From positions 1 through 64,000 of the forward strand of contig NZ_FLOC01000011.1 of the NCBI RefSeq assembly GCF_900089755.1: a DNA stretch of 64,000 nucleotides. The letters are read 5' to 3'. This document shows, one piece after another, positions 8,331-17,692 of this stretch; position 1 is the stretch's first letter; each line of letters begins with the position of its first letter. The notes below the pieces were generated by a model. It had not been told where the DNA came from. It ran no database searches and saw only the letters and a list, made by a program, of their open reading frames with translations. Both the position numbers and the translations under genes were made by a program. Source of the DNA: Marinomonas aquimarina. Its GTDB lineage: Bacteria > Pseudomonadota > Gammaproteobacteria > Pseudomonadales > Marinomonadaceae.

Positions 8331-8346
8331 GTTTCCAATCGGAAAC
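8331..8346. promoter_or_regulatory. Palindromic operator copy 2, GTTTCC-AATC-GGAAAC
   Basis: Identical to copy 1 over 16 bp and 184 bp from it, 154 bp upstream of the glyA start. Confidence 0.7.
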
Positions 8347-8500
8347 TTTTTGTTTATGATGCCAGAATCTCATAACAATGCAGATGATTAGTACGAAAGG
8401 TGAGATGATCTTTTTTCACGTCATTTAACTGTACAAATGATAGAATTAAGCTCGTTTCTTTGTGTCATCGACATGAATTTCAATCAAGAGGATCTCAAAA

Positions 8501-9778
8501 ATGGCTAACACTGAAGCCTTTTTCAGCCAAGCGCTTAAAGACCGTGATGCTGAGCTATACGCTACAATTACTGAAGAGCAACACCGTCAAGAAACTGGTA
8601 TCGAGCTTATCGCTTCTGAAAACATCGTTTCTAAAGCAGTAATCGAAGCTCAAGGCTCTGTACTGACTAACAAGTACGCGGAAGGCTACCCAGAAAAACG
8701 CTACTACGGTGGCTGTGAAGCAGTTGACGTAACTGAGCAACTAGCAATCGATCGTGCTAAGCAACTTTTCGGTTGTGACTTCGTAAACGTTCAACCACAC
8801 TCTGGTGCGCAAGCAAACGGTGCTGTATTCCTAGCACTTCTACAACCAGGCGACACTATCATGGGTATGTCACTGTCTTCTGGCGGTCACTTGACTCACG
8901 GTGCAGCTCCAGCTCAGTCTGGCAAATGGTTCAACGCTGTTCAGTACGAAGTTAGCCCAGAAACTCTATTGATCGATTACGATGCACTAGAAGCTAAAGC
9001 TGTTGAATGCCAACCTAAGCTAATCATCGCTGGTGGTTCTGCAATTCCACGTCAAATCGACTTCGCACGTTTCCGCGAAATCGCTGACAAAGTTGGCGCA
9101 TACCTAATGGTTGACATGGCGCACATCGCAGGTCTAGTTGCGACTGGCGTTCACCCATCTCCATTCGGTCACGCACACGTTGTAACAACTACAACTCACA
9201 AAACTCTACGTGGCCCACGTGGCGGTATGATCCTAACTAACGATGAAGCCATCGCTAAGAAGATCAACTCTGCTGTATTCCCTGGTTACCAAGGTGGCCC
9301 ACTAATGCACGTTATCGCTGGTAAAGCGGTTGCATTCGGTGAAGCTCTTAAACCAGAATTCAAAGAGTACATCCAACAAGTAGTTGCTAACGCTAAAGCT
9401 CTAGCGGAAGTAATGGTTGAGCGTGGTTGTGACATCGTAACTGGTGGTACTGACACTCACCTAATGCTTGTAGACCTACGTCCTAAAGGTCTTAAAGGTA
9501 ATGCTGCAGACGCTGCTCTAGAGCGCGCTGGCATCACTTGTAACAAGAACGGTATCCCGTTTGACACTGAAAAACCAATGGTAACTTCTGGTATCCGTCT
9601 AGGTACTCCAGCAGCGACTTCTCGTGGTTTCGGTGAAGAAGAATTCCGTAAAGTTGGTCACCTAATCAGTGACGTTCTAGACGGTCTAGTAGCAATGCCA
9701 GAAGGCAACCCAGAAGTAGAAGCTCGCGTAAAAGCAGAAGTACAAGAGCTTTGCGCACGCTTCCCTCTATACCGCTAA
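8501..9778 (+). CDS. glyA: Serine hydroxymethyltransferase GlyA
   Basis: A 425-residue PLP enzyme that interconverts serine and glycine with tetrahydrofolate. The PLP lysine is K234 in [14 protein letters not shown]. The ATG follows an AAGAGGA ribosome site at 8486-8492. Codon choice is strongly biased (CGT, CTA, GGT), as in a highly expressed gene. It heads the glyA-gcvH-gcvP operon, which suggests a catabolic glycine-linked isozyme; whether a second glyA exists elsewhere cannot be seen here. Glycine cleavage supplies methylene-THF that this enzyme can use to make serine. Confidence 0.97.
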   Translation: MANTEAFFSQALKDRDAELYATITEEQHRQETGIELIASENIVSKAVIEAQGSVLTNKYAEGYPEKRYYGGCEAVDVTEQLAIDRAKQLFGCDFVNVQPHSGAQANGAVFLALLQPGDTIMGMSLSSGGHLTHGAAPAQSGKWFNAVQYEVSPETLLIDYDALEAKAVECQPKLIIAGGSAIPRQIDFARFREIADKVGAYLMVDMAHIAGLVATGVHPSPFGHAHVVTTTTHKTLRGPRGGMILTNDEAIAKKINSAVFPGYQGGPLMHVIAGKAVAFGEALKPEFKEYIQQVVANAKALAEVMVERGCDIVTGGTDTHLMLVDLRPKGLKGNAADAALERAGITCNKNGIPFDTEKPMVTSGIRLGTPAATSRGFGEEEFRKVGHLISDVLDGLVAMPEGNPEVEARVKAEVQELCARFPLYR

Positions 9779-9787
9779 TTCGCTCTC

Positions 9788-9808
9788 GCCCGAGGTGATC
9801 CCTCGGGC
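9788..9808 (+). other. Intercistronic hairpin glyA-gcvH
   Basis: GCCCGAGG / CCTCGGGC, 8-bp perfect stem with a 5-nt loop and no T-run. It is more likely an mRNA-stability or processing element than a terminator. Confidence 0.5.
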
Positions 9809-9830
9809 AACATAAATAGGAAAGATCGCC

Positions 9831-10214
9831 ATGAGCAACATTCCATCAAACTTGAAATATGCAGACTCACACGAATGGGTTCTAGACAACGGTGACGGCA
9901 CTGTAACAGTGGGCATCACAGATCACGCTCAAGAACTATTGGGTGACGTTGTTTACGTAGAACTTCCAGAAGTGGGTGCTGAAACGACTGCTGCAGAGCA
10001 ATTCTCACTAGTAGAATCTGTGAAAGCCGCTTCAGATATCTATGCACCAGTATCCGGTGAAGTAGTTGAAGTTAACGAAGCACTGGATGATTCTCCAGAG
10101 CTGATTAACGAATCTCCTTTCGGTGATGCATGGATTGCAAAAATCAAGCTTAGCGATCCTAGCGAACTAGACAAGCTATTGGACGCAGACGCGTACGCTA
10201 GCTCTATCGAGTAA
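9831..10214 (+). CDS. gcvH: Glycine cleavage system H protein
   Basis: A 127-residue lipoyl carrier protein. The lipoylated lysine is K65 in the ESVKAASD motif. GcvH shuttles the aminomethyl group between GcvP, GcvT and the dihydrolipoyl dehydrogenase. Full length for the family; the ATG follows a TAGGAAAG ribosome site. It lies 52 bp after glyA and 82 bp before gcvP, with a terminator-like hairpin in the latter gap. Confidence 0.97.
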   Translation: MSNIPSNLKYADSHEWVLDNGDGTVTVGITDHAQELLGDVVYVELPEVGAETTAAEQFSLVESVKAASDIYAPVSGEVVEVNEALDDSPELINESPFGDAWIAKIKLSDPSELDKLLDADAYASSIE

Positions 10215-10223
10215 TCGATACCC

Positions 10224-10251
10224 AACACCCCTCACCCATGAGGGGTGTTTT
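10224..10251 (+). terminator. Terminator or attenuator between gcvH and gcvP
   Basis: 10-bp perfect stem AACACCCCTC / GAGGGGTGTT with a 6-nt loop, followed by TTACTTT. It may lower gcvP expression relative to gcvH. Confidence 0.6.
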
Positions 10252-10296
10252 ACTTTCCCCATTTATCTTGCAATTTCTTTTATAGGTGACTTTACC

Positions 10297-13155
10297 ATGA
10301 CTTCGTGTATCCGCGATTTGCTAGGCAAAGACGAATTCATTGCACGCCACATCGGTCCTGATGTGAACGAACAATCATCGATGCTCAGCGCTCTTGGCTT
10401 TGACTCTTTAGACCACTTGATCGAGAACACTATTCCAAACGCCATTCGCTTGGCCAACCTCGACATGTCTAAGCAGCCCGTTAGCGAAAACGAAGCTCTA
10501 TCGCAACTAAAAGAAATTGCAGGTCGCAACAAGGTAGCACGTAGCTACATCGGTATGGGCTACCACGATACATTCGTGCCAACGCCGATCCTGCGCAACC
10601 TGCTAGAAAACCCAGGCTGGTACACTGCGTACACGCCTTACCAACCAGAAATCTCTCAAGGTCGTTTGGAAGCTTTGTTGAACTTCCAACAAGTGATCAT
10701 TGATTTGACTGGCATGGAAATCTCTAACGCTTCGCTACTAGACGAAGCGACTGCCGCTGCAGAAGCCATGACGCTGATGCAACGTTCAAGCAAGAAAAAA
10801 GTTAACAGCGTATTTGTTGCAAGCAACGTACTGCCACAAACCATCGACGTTGTAAAAACTCGTGCTGAACTACTGGAGTTTGAAGTCATCGTAGACGATC
10901 TAGAAAACCTAGGTAACTACGACGTATTCGGCGTAATCGTGCAATACCCAGGCATCGACGGCGTTGTAAGCGATCTGACAGACGCCATCGCTCAGGCGCA
11001 CGAACAAGGTGCATTAGTCACGACTGCGGTTGACCTACTGTCTCTAGTACTACTGAAATCCCCTGCTGATATGGGCGCTGACATCGTTGTCGGTAGCGCA
11101 CAGCGTTTCGGTGTACCAATGGGCTTTGGTGGTCCACACGCAGCATTCCTTGCAACCAAAGACAAATTCAAACGCTCTATGCCTGGTCGTGTTATCGGTG
11201 TGTCAAAAGACAGCCACGGCAAACCAGCACTGCGTATGGCGATGCAAACCCGTGAGCAGCACATCCGTCGCGAGAAAGCGACGTCCAACATCTGTACTGC
11301 CCAAGCACTACTAGCGATGATGGCGGGCTTCTACGCGGTTTACCACGGCCCTAAAGGCCTGAAGAAAATTGCTTCTCGTGTAGCTGGCTTCACTAATATC
11401 TTCGCCAAAGCCCTACAAGGCTCTTTCTCTTACAACGGCACTTACTTCGACACATTAGTCGTTAAGACGCTAGATAAGACTGAAGAGATCTTCAAGAGTG
11501 CTGCAGACAAAGGCATCAACCTTTACCACGTGAGCAGCACTGAGCTATCACTGTCGTTCAGTGAAACTAGCACCATCGAAGATCTGTACAACCTAGCAAG
11601 CAGCTTCGGCGTTGAACTGACTGACGACATGCTAGCAGCAGAAGTTGGCTTCGGGATCGAAGACAGCATGCTACGTACTGACGACATCCTAACGCACCCA
11701 GTGTTCAACTCGCACCACAGCGAAACTGAACTAATGCGTTACCTACGTCAGCTAGAAGTAAAAGACATTGCACTGAACCAAAGCATGATCCCACTAGGCT
11801 CATGTACGATGAAGCTTAACTCTGCATCAGAAATGATCCCTGTCACTTGGGAAGAGTTCGGTCGCATCCACCCATTCGCACCAAAAGCACAAGTAACAGG
11901 TTACCAAGCACTGCTTAACGACCTGATTGCCATGCTGTCTAAAGCGACGGGCTACGATACTATTTCTTTGCAGCCAAACTCTGGTGCGCAAGGTGAATAC
12001 GCAGGCCTAATCGCGATCAAGAAATACCATGAATCTCGTGGCGACGATCAGCGTAACATCTGTCTAATCCCAAGTTCTGCACACGGTACCAACCCTGCTT
12101 CTGCAGCGCTAGCGGGCATGAAAGTTGTGATCGTTAAATGTGACGAGAACGGCAACATCGACGTAGCAGACCTAAAAGAGAAGGCTGAGAAGCACTCTGA
12201 AAACCTTGGCTGTATCATGGTGACTTACCCATCAACTCACGGTGTGTTCGAAGAGCAAATCCGTGAAGTATGTGACATCGTGCATGACCACGGCGGCCAG
12301 GTTTACATCGACGGCGCGAACTTGAACGCACTTGTGGGTATCGCACCTCCAGGCAGCTTCGGCGGTGACGTATCGCACTTGAACCTACACAAAACATTCT
12401 GTATCCCACACGGTGGTGGCGGTCCAGGCATGGGTCCTATCGGTGTTAAATCACACCTAGCACCTTTCCTACCAGGTCACGCAGTGTCACCTGTGGTACA
12501 GAACGAAACGCAACACGGCGCCGTCTCTGCAGCGCCTTACGGTTCCGCAAGTATCCTTGTGATCACTTGGATGTACATCAAGATGATGGGCGATCGTGGT
12601 TTACGTGATGCAACGTTCAACGCAATCCTAAACGCGAACTACATCGCGAAGCGTCTAGGTGAGCACTACCCTGTTCTTTACACTGGCAAAAACGGCACAG
12701 TAGCGCACGAATGTATTATCGACATTCGTCCGATCAAAGCAGAATCTGGCGTTTCTGAAGAAGACATCGCTAAGCGTCTAATGGACTTCGGTTTCCACGC
12801 GCCAACCATGTCATTCCCAGTAGCCGGCACGCTAATGATCGAGCCGACTGAGTCTGAAAACCGCGAAGAACTAGATCGTTTCTGTGATGCCATGATCCAG
12901 ATCCGAAACGAAATCGCGAAGGTTCAAGCAGGTGAATGGCCACTAGAGGACAACCCACTAGTGAACGCACCACACACAGCAGCGTCGCTACTAAACGCTG
13001 ACTGGGCACACGCTTACACTCGTGAAGACGCCGCTTACCCACTACCATGGATTGCTGCTCGCAAATACTGGCCACCAGTGGGCCGTATAGACAACGTTTA
13101 CGGCGACCGTAACTTGTTCTGTGAGTGTCTACCAGTAGAAAGCTACCAAGACTAA
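10297..13155 (+). CDS. gcvP: Glycine dehydrogenase (decarboxylating), P protein
   Basis: A 952-residue single-chain P protein, like E. coli GcvP (957). It decarboxylates glycine and passes methylamine to GcvH. The PLP lysine is K699 in [18 protein letters not shown]. The N-terminal half is the pseudo-symmetric non-catalytic P-protein half (about 15-440) and the catalytic half runs from about 465. A strong terminator follows. Codon bias resembles that of glyA. It is the last gene of the glyA-gcvH-gcvP unit. Confidence 0.97.
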   Translation: MTSCIRDLLGKDEFIARHIGPDVNEQSSMLSALGFDSLDHLIENTIPNAIRLANLDMSKQPVSENEALSQLKEIAGRNKVARSYIGMGYHDTFVPTPILRNLLENPGWYTAYTPYQPEISQGRLEALLNFQQVIIDLTGMEISNASLLDEATAAAEAMTLMQRSSKKKVNSVFVASNVLPQTIDVVKTRAELLEFEVIVDDLENLGNYDVFGVIVQYPGIDGVVSDLTDAIAQAHEQGALVTTAVDLLSLVLLKSPADMGADIVVGSAQRFGVPMGFGGPHAAFLATKDKFKRSMPGRVIGVSKDSHGKPALRMAMQTREQHIRREKATSNICTAQALLAMMAGFYAVYHGPKGLKKIASRVAGFTNIFAKALQGSFSYNGTYFDTLVVKTLDKTEEIFKSAADKGINLYHVSSTELSLSFSETSTIEDLYNLASSFGVELTDDMLAAEVGFGIEDSMLRTDDILTHPVFNSHHSETELMRYLRQLEVKDIALNQSMIPLGSCTMKLNSASEMIPVTWEEFGRIHPFAPKAQVTGYQALLNDLIAMLSKATGYDTISLQPNSGAQGEYAGLIAIKKYHESRGDDQRNICLIPSSAHGTNPASAALAGMKVVIVKCDENGNIDVADLKEKAEKHSENLGCIMVTYPSTHGVFEEQIREVCDIVHDHGGQVYIDGANLNALVGIAPPGSFGGDVSHLNLHKTFCIPHGGGGPGMGPIGVKSHLAPFLPGHAVSPVVQNETQHGAVSAAPYGSASILVITWMYIKMMGDRGLRDATFNAILNANYIAKRLGEHYPVLYTGKNGTVAHECIIDIRPIKAESGVSEEDIAKRLMDFGFHAPTMSFPVAGTLMIEPTESENREELDRFCDAMIQIRNEIAKVQAGEWPLEDNPLVNAPHTAASLLNADWAHAYTREDAAYPLPWIAARKYWPPVGRIDNVYGDRNLFCECLPVESYQD

Positions 13156-13176
13156 TCAACGATTAGTTTAGACATC

Positions 13177-13208
13177 AAAAAGGCGAATCCTCGGATTCGC
13201 CTTTTTTT
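13177..13208 (+). terminator. Terminator after gcvP
   Basis: Stem AAAAAGGCGAATC / GATTCGCCTTTTT with a CTCG loop and a long T-run. Confidence 0.93.
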
Positions 13209-13224
13209 GTTTCTGCTATGCACA

Positions 13225-13800
13225 ACCAATTGTAGAACCTCGCTGTGCAAGGTAAATGCTCCTATGTAAGAGCGGGTTGTACCTCGGGATTGAAGTATCG
13301 CCTCCCCGGACGGAGCCGGGTCGTACGAGCGGACTCCGTTCCGCGACCAGCTTTTGTGAGAGGGGTATTTTCCCCCGATTACTTGTTGTAGGACCTCGCT
13401 GCGCGAGGGAAATGCTTCTATGTACGAGTGGGTCGTACCCCGCGATTGAAGTATCGCTTCCCCGGACGGAGCCGGGTCGTACGAGCGGGTTGTATCCCGC
13501 GATGAAAGCCATGCTTCCCCAAACGGAGCCGGGTCGTACGAGCGGGTTGTATCCCGCGATGAAAGCCATGCTTCCCCGAACGGAGTCGGGTCGTACAAGC
13601 GGGTTGTACCCCGCGATTGAAGTATCGCTTCCCCGGACGGAGCCGGGTCGTACGAGCGGACTCAATTCCGCGACCAGCTTTTGTTGGAGGGGTATTTTAC
13701 CCCGTGTACGAGCGGGTTACATCCCGCGATGAGAGCACCGCTTCCCCGAACGGAGCCGGGTCGCACGAGCGGACTCCGTTCCGCAATCAACCCTTATGAG
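13225..13800. repeat. Array of REP-like palindromes (about ten units)
   Basis: A non-coding mosaic of short palindromic units, most with the pattern GTACGAGCGGG-N6-CCCGC (clear copies begin at 13479, 13536, 13593 and 13706). Variants use GCGGA/TCCGC (13323, 13650, 13763) or CCTCGC/GCGAGG (13390). A conserved block GCTTCCCC..ACGGAGCCGGGTC recurs six times (13300, 13456, 13513, 13570, 13627, 13740), four of them with an exact 57-bp period. GGGGTATTTT(A)CCCC hairpins occur at 13361 and 13689. The units resemble Pseudomonas REP/BIME elements, which are mobilised by RAYT transposases; no RAYT gene is in the window. Long open frames across the array on both strands are by-products of the repeats. 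Confidence 0.85.
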
Positions 13801-13862
13801 AAAGGTATCTCACCCGACTATCTCAGAAACATTAAACCGAGTAGCGTTACTAAGCAGTCACC

Positions 13863-14663
13863 CTACCTCTCCTCATCACCCACAGATAGCGTATTCTTTA
13901 AATACTCCTCAAAAAACGATCCCGACTCTGATTCCGACGTTTTAAACAGCATTTCAAAGAAAGATTCCATGTCCGCTTCTGGCTCCGTTTCGGGTTTACG
14001 CCCTTCTGCCTTGGCATAGGCGATATTGCGCACCATTTCATGCCGCCATGAGCCTGGTATCTGAGCCTCTTCAATTGGCGGCAGGTTGTCATAGTGATCC
14101 ATTATTCCTTGCAGAGCTTCACTGGTATCACCGTTTCTTTGTCGCCATTGCCAAGCTTGCTCAGCAACAGCTTTTGACCGCCAAGCATAATCTTGATCAT
14201 TTTGTTCCGATAAAGCCGCTCGCCTTTCATTGGTCGTAAAGGTACCGCTTTCATCGTAGATGATTAGCGTAAGATGGTCCGGAGCGAACCCTCTGAAAGG
14301 ATTCGTTCCTCGGTCATTCAAAAATTGAGTCGCTTGTTCAGCACGCTTGAGATGAGCAGGATCGTTTGTGCTTGGTACTTCTGCATCATACCTAGGCTTA
14401 TTGCGAACAAGGTTTTGCCCATAAAACTGACTTTTAATGGCTTTTGCTTTATCCGCTAGCTCTTGTTTAGTCAGGCTAGCGTCCCGAACATCTGCCCGAA
14501 TTTGTGCCTCATGCAGCTGCTGTGCAAGGGTGGAAATTTTACTGCTGGATGAGCTCTGCACTTCTGATGAGGCAACAGTCTCTGTGGCGCTATTGCTCGG
14601 CTTGTTCGCTAAACCGGCACCCTTGATAATGCTTTGCGAAATGCGGCTAATTTCATTGATCAC
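13863..14663 (-). CDS. Conserved hypothetical protein, function unknown
   Basis: A roughly 266-residue soluble protein that I do not recognise as a named family. No signal peptide or membrane segment is seen. The first 50 residues are Ser/Thr/Ala-rich and probably disordered, followed by a charged helical region and a region with YDESGTFTTNERRAA at about 138-152. I have a loose, unchecked recollection of similar motifs in pseudomonad proteins. The C-terminus is acidic. GTG 14663 is preferred because GGAGGGA sits 5 nt upstream; an in-frame ATG at 14675 would place that strong ribosome site inside the gene. It stands alone next to the palindrome array. Confidence 0.7.
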   Translation of the reverse strand: MINEISRISQSIIKGAGLANKPSNSATETVASSEVQSSSSSKISTLAQQLHEAQIRADVRDASLTKQELADKAKAIKSQFYGQNLVRNKPRYDAEVPSTNDPAHLKRAEQATQFLNDRGTNPFRGFAPDHLTLIIYDESGTFTTNERRAALSEQNDQDYAWRSKAVAEQAWQWRQRNGDTSEALQGIMDHYDNLPPIEEAQIPGSWRHEMVRNIAYAKAEGRKPETEPEADMESFFEMLFKTSESESGSFFEEYLKNTLSVGDEER

Positions 14664-14767
14664 AACTCCCTCCATGAAAGTAAACGTTATCCTTAACGAG
14701 CAATACTATTTACTCAAGAGGTAGGACAATGTTCACATTGCCCCACCCAATGAAATCGTAAACACCA

Positions 14768-15250
14768 CTATTTCAACGCCGGATCCCAGTGCTCGGCGAT
14801 CTTGCCATCTTCAATCCGGAACATATCAAACCAAGTCGTGGTGTAGGTCTTACTCGCATCATTTGGATCTTGATGCTCACGGGCAAAGCTTAGAACCACC
14901 ATATCGCGTTCAGCAACGATGGATACCAGAGGCGCAATAATTTCATCTTGGATCGGTTTTGGTTGGCTAAATTGGCCGAAGAATTCAACAAAGGCGGCAC
15001 GGCCCGTTGGCACTTTCGGGTTATGTTGGATGTAGCTTTCCGTGAGGTATTGATCGGCTTTGTCTAGGTGTCCACCTTCGAAGACTTCACGCCAGAAGTC
15101 GTAAACAAGCTTTTTATTGGCTTCCAGCTGTGGGCTATCGCTGACTAGAAGCGCTTGTTGATCCGGTGCTGGAGTGACCGGTATTTGCGCGTAGGTCAAA
15201 GGTAGGGTTAAAGCAGTTAGCGTCAATAATACTTTTACAGTCCGTTTCAT
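14768..15250 (-). CDS. Exported SnoaL/NTF2-like protein
   Basis: A 160-residue protein with a signal peptide (hydrophobic 6-18, cleavage likely after TYA, residue 21), so periplasmic or secreted. The rest fits a SnoaL-like (NTF2-fold) domain: YDFWREVFEGGHLDKADQYLTESYIQHNP, the QHNP-type motif and the ending GKIAEHWDP are typical of the SnoaL-like polyketide-cyclase-type group. Its substrate is unknown. A clear ribosome site precedes ATG 15250. It is followed on the minus strand by the orphan gene after about 100 bp and is otherwise isolated. Confidence 0.75.
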   Translation of the reverse strand: MKRTVKVLLTLTALTLPLTYAQIPVTPAPDQQALLVSDSPQLEANKKLVYDFWREVFEGGHLDKADQYLTESYIQHNPKVPTGRAAFVEFFGQFSQPKPIQDEIIAPLVSIVAERDMVVLSFAREHQDPNDASKTYTTTWFDMFRIEDGKIAEHWDPALK

Positions 15251-15445
15251 CCTAATCTCCTTTTAAGGTATGACTGCATTTTAAGCACAAATGCCTTAAT
15301 AAAACGACCTTTTGCCATGAAATACCGATTAGTTCCTATAAATGCTTTTAGCTTTAAAACTTTTTTGTCGGGGTAAGATAACCCTCCTACACCCCATCAG
15401 ATCAAGCATTAATTTACATGAGGCTCAGCTCGACGATCTTATTAG

Positions 15446-15565
15446 CAATTTGCCATGCGTTTGATTTGCGCTGACGCGTCGAGGTACGAGACATTGCGCA
15501 AGCAAATTGAATTGCATGGCAATGTGCATCCTTTATAAGCGAGCCGAAGCTCGCTTTTAAAGGAT
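15446..15565. other. Two adjacent long hairpins downstream of sstT
   Basis: The gap 15251-15575 has no gene. It holds an imperfect long inverted repeat (arms about 15446-15471 and 15496-15527, including TTGCCATGC/GCATGGCAA) and then a 17-bp stem with one mismatch (15528-15544 with 15549-15565, CGAA loop). Neither has a T-run. It could be a structured 3' UTR, a small RNA or a small palindromic mobile element. Confidence 0.55.
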
Positions 15566-15575
15566 GTGTGATTAA

Positions 15576-16787
15576 TTAGGATTTACGACACGCCGCAGCA
15601 GTGAAGATCACGTCTGTAGAGCTGTTCAACGCTGTCTCGGCAGAGTCCTGCACCACACCGATGATAAAGCCCACTGCCACCACTTGCATGGCAATCTCAT
15701 TGGGGATATTGAACAGACTACAAGCCAATGGAATCAGTAGCAAAGAGCCACCGGCTACCCCCGAACTACCGCCCGCTGATACCGCAGCGATCACACTCAG
15801 TAGGATCGCTGTTGGGAAATCTACAGGGATATTGAGCGTGTTGACCGCTGCTAGAGTGAGCACGGTAATGGTGATCGCTGCACCAGCCATATTGATGGTG
15901 GCCCCTAAAGGAATTGAGACAGAATAAGTATCTTCGTCCAACTCCAGCTTTTCACATAAGGCCATGTTGACTGGAATATTCGCCGCAGAACTACGGGTAA
16001 AGAAGGCTGTAATACCGCTGGTCTTTAGGCATTGAAACACTAATGGATAAGGGTTTTGCCGTGTTGTTAAGAACACTAACAATGGGTTACTGACTAGCGC
16101 GATAAACAGCATTGAGCCAATCAATACCATTAATAAATGTGAGTAGCTGAGTAAGGCGTCAAAACCAGTTGTAGCGATGGTATTCGCGACTAAACCAAAG
16201 ATACCAAAAGGCGCTAAACGGATGACAAAACCGACCACAGTGGTGATGGCGTCCGCTAGGTTTTGCATCAAGACTTTGGTGGTCTCATTGGCATGGCGTA
16301 AACCAATACCGATAAAGGCGGCCCAGGTTAGGATGCCGATGTAATTGCCGGTAACGATGGCGTTTAGAGGATTATCCACCATATTAAACACCAGACTGTG
16401 CAGGACTTCACCAATGCCTTTTGGGGCGGAACGGCTAATGTCCGTTGCGATCAAGTTTAGCTCACTGGGAAAAGCAAAACTAAACATCACTGCGGTCACC
16501 GCTGCGATAAGCGTACCGATCAGATACAGTACTAGCACAGGCTTGATGTGGGTTTGTTGGTTTTTCTTGTGGTTCGCGATGGATGCCACAACTAAGACAA
16601 AGACTAGAACAGGCGCAATTCCTTTTAGAGCCTTTACGAAAAAGTCTCCGAGTATGCCAGCCGATTGACCGACACTGGGCGCTACATAGGAAAGCGCCAA
16701 ACCGCAGATAATGCCAACAATAATTTGCAACACAAGGCTGCCATTCATGTAACGCTGAAACAGCGTTGGAGTCGTGCTTAAAGCCAT
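15576..16787 (-). CDS. sstT: Serine/threonine:sodium symporter SstT
   Basis: A 403-residue inner-membrane transporter of the dicarboxylate/amino acid:cation symporter family, matching E. coli SstT along its length. It takes up serine and threonine with Na+. About eight membrane segments plus re-entrant loops are expected; the family motifs [13 protein letters not shown] (hairpin loop 1 region), ATINMAGAA and [12 protein letters not shown] are present. It may supply serine to the GlyA/Gcv block nearby (inference). A 7-bp hairpin lies about 10 nt upstream of the start. It is monocistronic by spacing. Confidence 0.94.
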   Translation of the reverse strand: MALSTTPTLFQRYMNGSLVLQIIVGIICGLALSYVAPSVGQSAGILGDFFVKALKGIAPVLVFVLVVASIANHKKNQQTHIKPVLVLYLIGTLIAAVTAVMFSFAFPSELNLIATDISRSAPKGIGEVLHSLVFNMVDNPLNAIVTGNYIGILTWAAFIGIGLRHANETTKVLMQNLADAITTVVGFVIRLAPFGIFGLVANTIATTGFDALLSYSHLLMVLIGSMLFIALVSNPLLVFLTTRQNPYPLVFQCLKTSGITAFFTRSSAANIPVNMALCEKLELDEDTYSVSIPLGATINMAGAAITITVLTLAAVNTLNIPVDFPTAILLSVIAAVSAGGSSGVAGGSLLLIPLACSLFNIPNEIAMQVVAVGFIIGVVQDSAETALNSSTDVIFTAAACRKS

Positions 16788-16796
16788 GAAGAGTGT

Positions 16797-16813
16797 CCAT
16801 CAATTTTTGATGG
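16797..16813 (-). promoter_or_regulatory. Hairpin in the sstT leader
   Basis: CCATCAA-TTT-TTGATGG, perfect 7-bp arms, read in the minus transcript just before ATG 16787. Its 3' arm (TTGATGG) overlaps the only plausible ribosome-site bases, so it could limit translation. Confidence 0.35.
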
Positions 16814-16983
16814 TGCACCTTAAAACATCAACAGACAGAATTGAACCATTTGGATAAGATTTTAGTAAATAATCCGAGGATTTTAGGGGGAATACTAGTT
16901 AAACCCTCTAACAACCCAAATATCTCTAGCATGTACAACTATTGAACAGTTTATTTTTAAACCAATCACATTTCTGTTGGTAT

Positions 16984-17016
16984 AAAAAAAGCCAAACTCA
17001 AAGAGTTTGGCTTTTT
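16984..17016 (-). terminator. Terminator of the mks-bolA-STAS operon
   Basis: 10-bp stem AGCCAAACTC / GAGTTTGGCT, 3-nt loop, followed on the minus strand by seven T. It is 25 bp after the STAS stop. The rest of the gap 16814-16983 shows nothing recognisable. Confidence 0.9.
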
Positions 17017-17040
17017 AAGCTGGTTTGTGCAGTCAGCAAA

Positions 17041-17346
17041 CTAAGCAATGGTAAAGCGCTTATCAAAGCGTGAGATCATCAGGATATTGCGAATAAAGCC
17101 ATTCGCCCCTTCAATCTTAATCTCTGCGTTGTCACCCAGCGCAGACTTCATGCTTAACAACATACCTAACGCCGCACTGTCTAGGTACTCAACACTTTCT
17201 ATATTGATGATAAAGTTTTCATACTCACCACCTACATAGGCTTCATAAGCGCTGCGAAAATCGTTGAACAGTGAGAAGTCAAAGCTACCTAGCACCGCTA
17301 TTTCGACGATTCCTTGGCTTTTATGTTCGGTAACAGAAATACTCAT
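17041..17346 (-). CDS. STAS-domain anti-sigma-factor-antagonist-like protein
   Basis: A 101-residue single STAS domain. The conserved phospho-acceptor region reads YLDSAALGMLL with D56-S57, so switching by Ser phosphorylation is possible, as in SpoIIAA/HsbA-type proteins. In pseudomonads HsbA-like proteins act in partner-switch pathways, but neither a kinase nor a phosphatase partner is in the window. It starts 20 bp after bolA and ends the operon just before a strong terminator. Confidence 0.87.
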   Translation of the reverse strand: MSISVTEHKSQGIVEIAVLGSFDFSLFNDFRSAYEAYVGGEYENFIINIESVEYLDSAALGMLLSMKSALGDNAEIKIEGANGFIRNILMISRFDKRFTIA

Positions 17347-17366
17347 ATCTTCCCTGCCTCAGACGT

Positions 17367-17672
17367 CTAGCGGCTACCACCCATACAATCTGGCGATTGT
17401 GGTGCCTCAAAGCGACGTGCTTCCCATTCTTCATCTGTATATAAGTGTAGCGCCAATGCGTGAATTTTCTGCATTTGATCCGTCAAGGCGCCGTACACCA
17501 ATTGATGACGCTGTACCGGACGCTTACCTTCAAAGGCGTTACTCACCAAGGTCAGCTTAAAATGTGACTCTGGGTTATTACCACTGTGCATGTGGCTTTC
17601 GTTTTCCAGCTCGATATGTTGAACATTAAACGCTCGCTGAATGGTGTCTCGAATTTCGTTTTCAATAATCAT
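17367..17672 (-). CDS. bolA: BolA-family protein
   Basis: A 101-residue protein matching E. coli BolA (105) from end to end: the ESHFKLTLVS strand, the RHQLVYGAL segment with its conserved His, and HALALHLYT. BolA proteins bind monothiol glutaredoxins with a [2Fe-2S] cluster and are also reported as DNA-binding morphogenes. It lies 20 bp after mksB and 20 bp before the STAS gene, so it is probably co-transcribed with the condensin genes. No grxD is adjacent. Confidence 0.92.
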   Translation of the reverse strand: MIIENEIRDTIQRAFNVQHIELENESHMHSGNNPESHFKLTLVSNAFEGKRPVQRHQLVYGALTDQMQKIHALALHLYTDEEWEARRFEAPQSPDCMGGSR

Positions 17673-17692
17673 ACTGCCCTCGCGATCGGCGT

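Noticed and set aside
13152-13732. Long open frames (148-158 codons) on both strands over the palindrome array
   Set aside because: They are translations of GC-rich tandem repeats, overlap each other on both strands, lack ribosome sites and stop wherever the repeat changes.
13225-13800. CRISPR array
   Set aside because: Units are palindromic mosaics with repeats adjoining each other, no unique spacers of constant length, and no cas gene.
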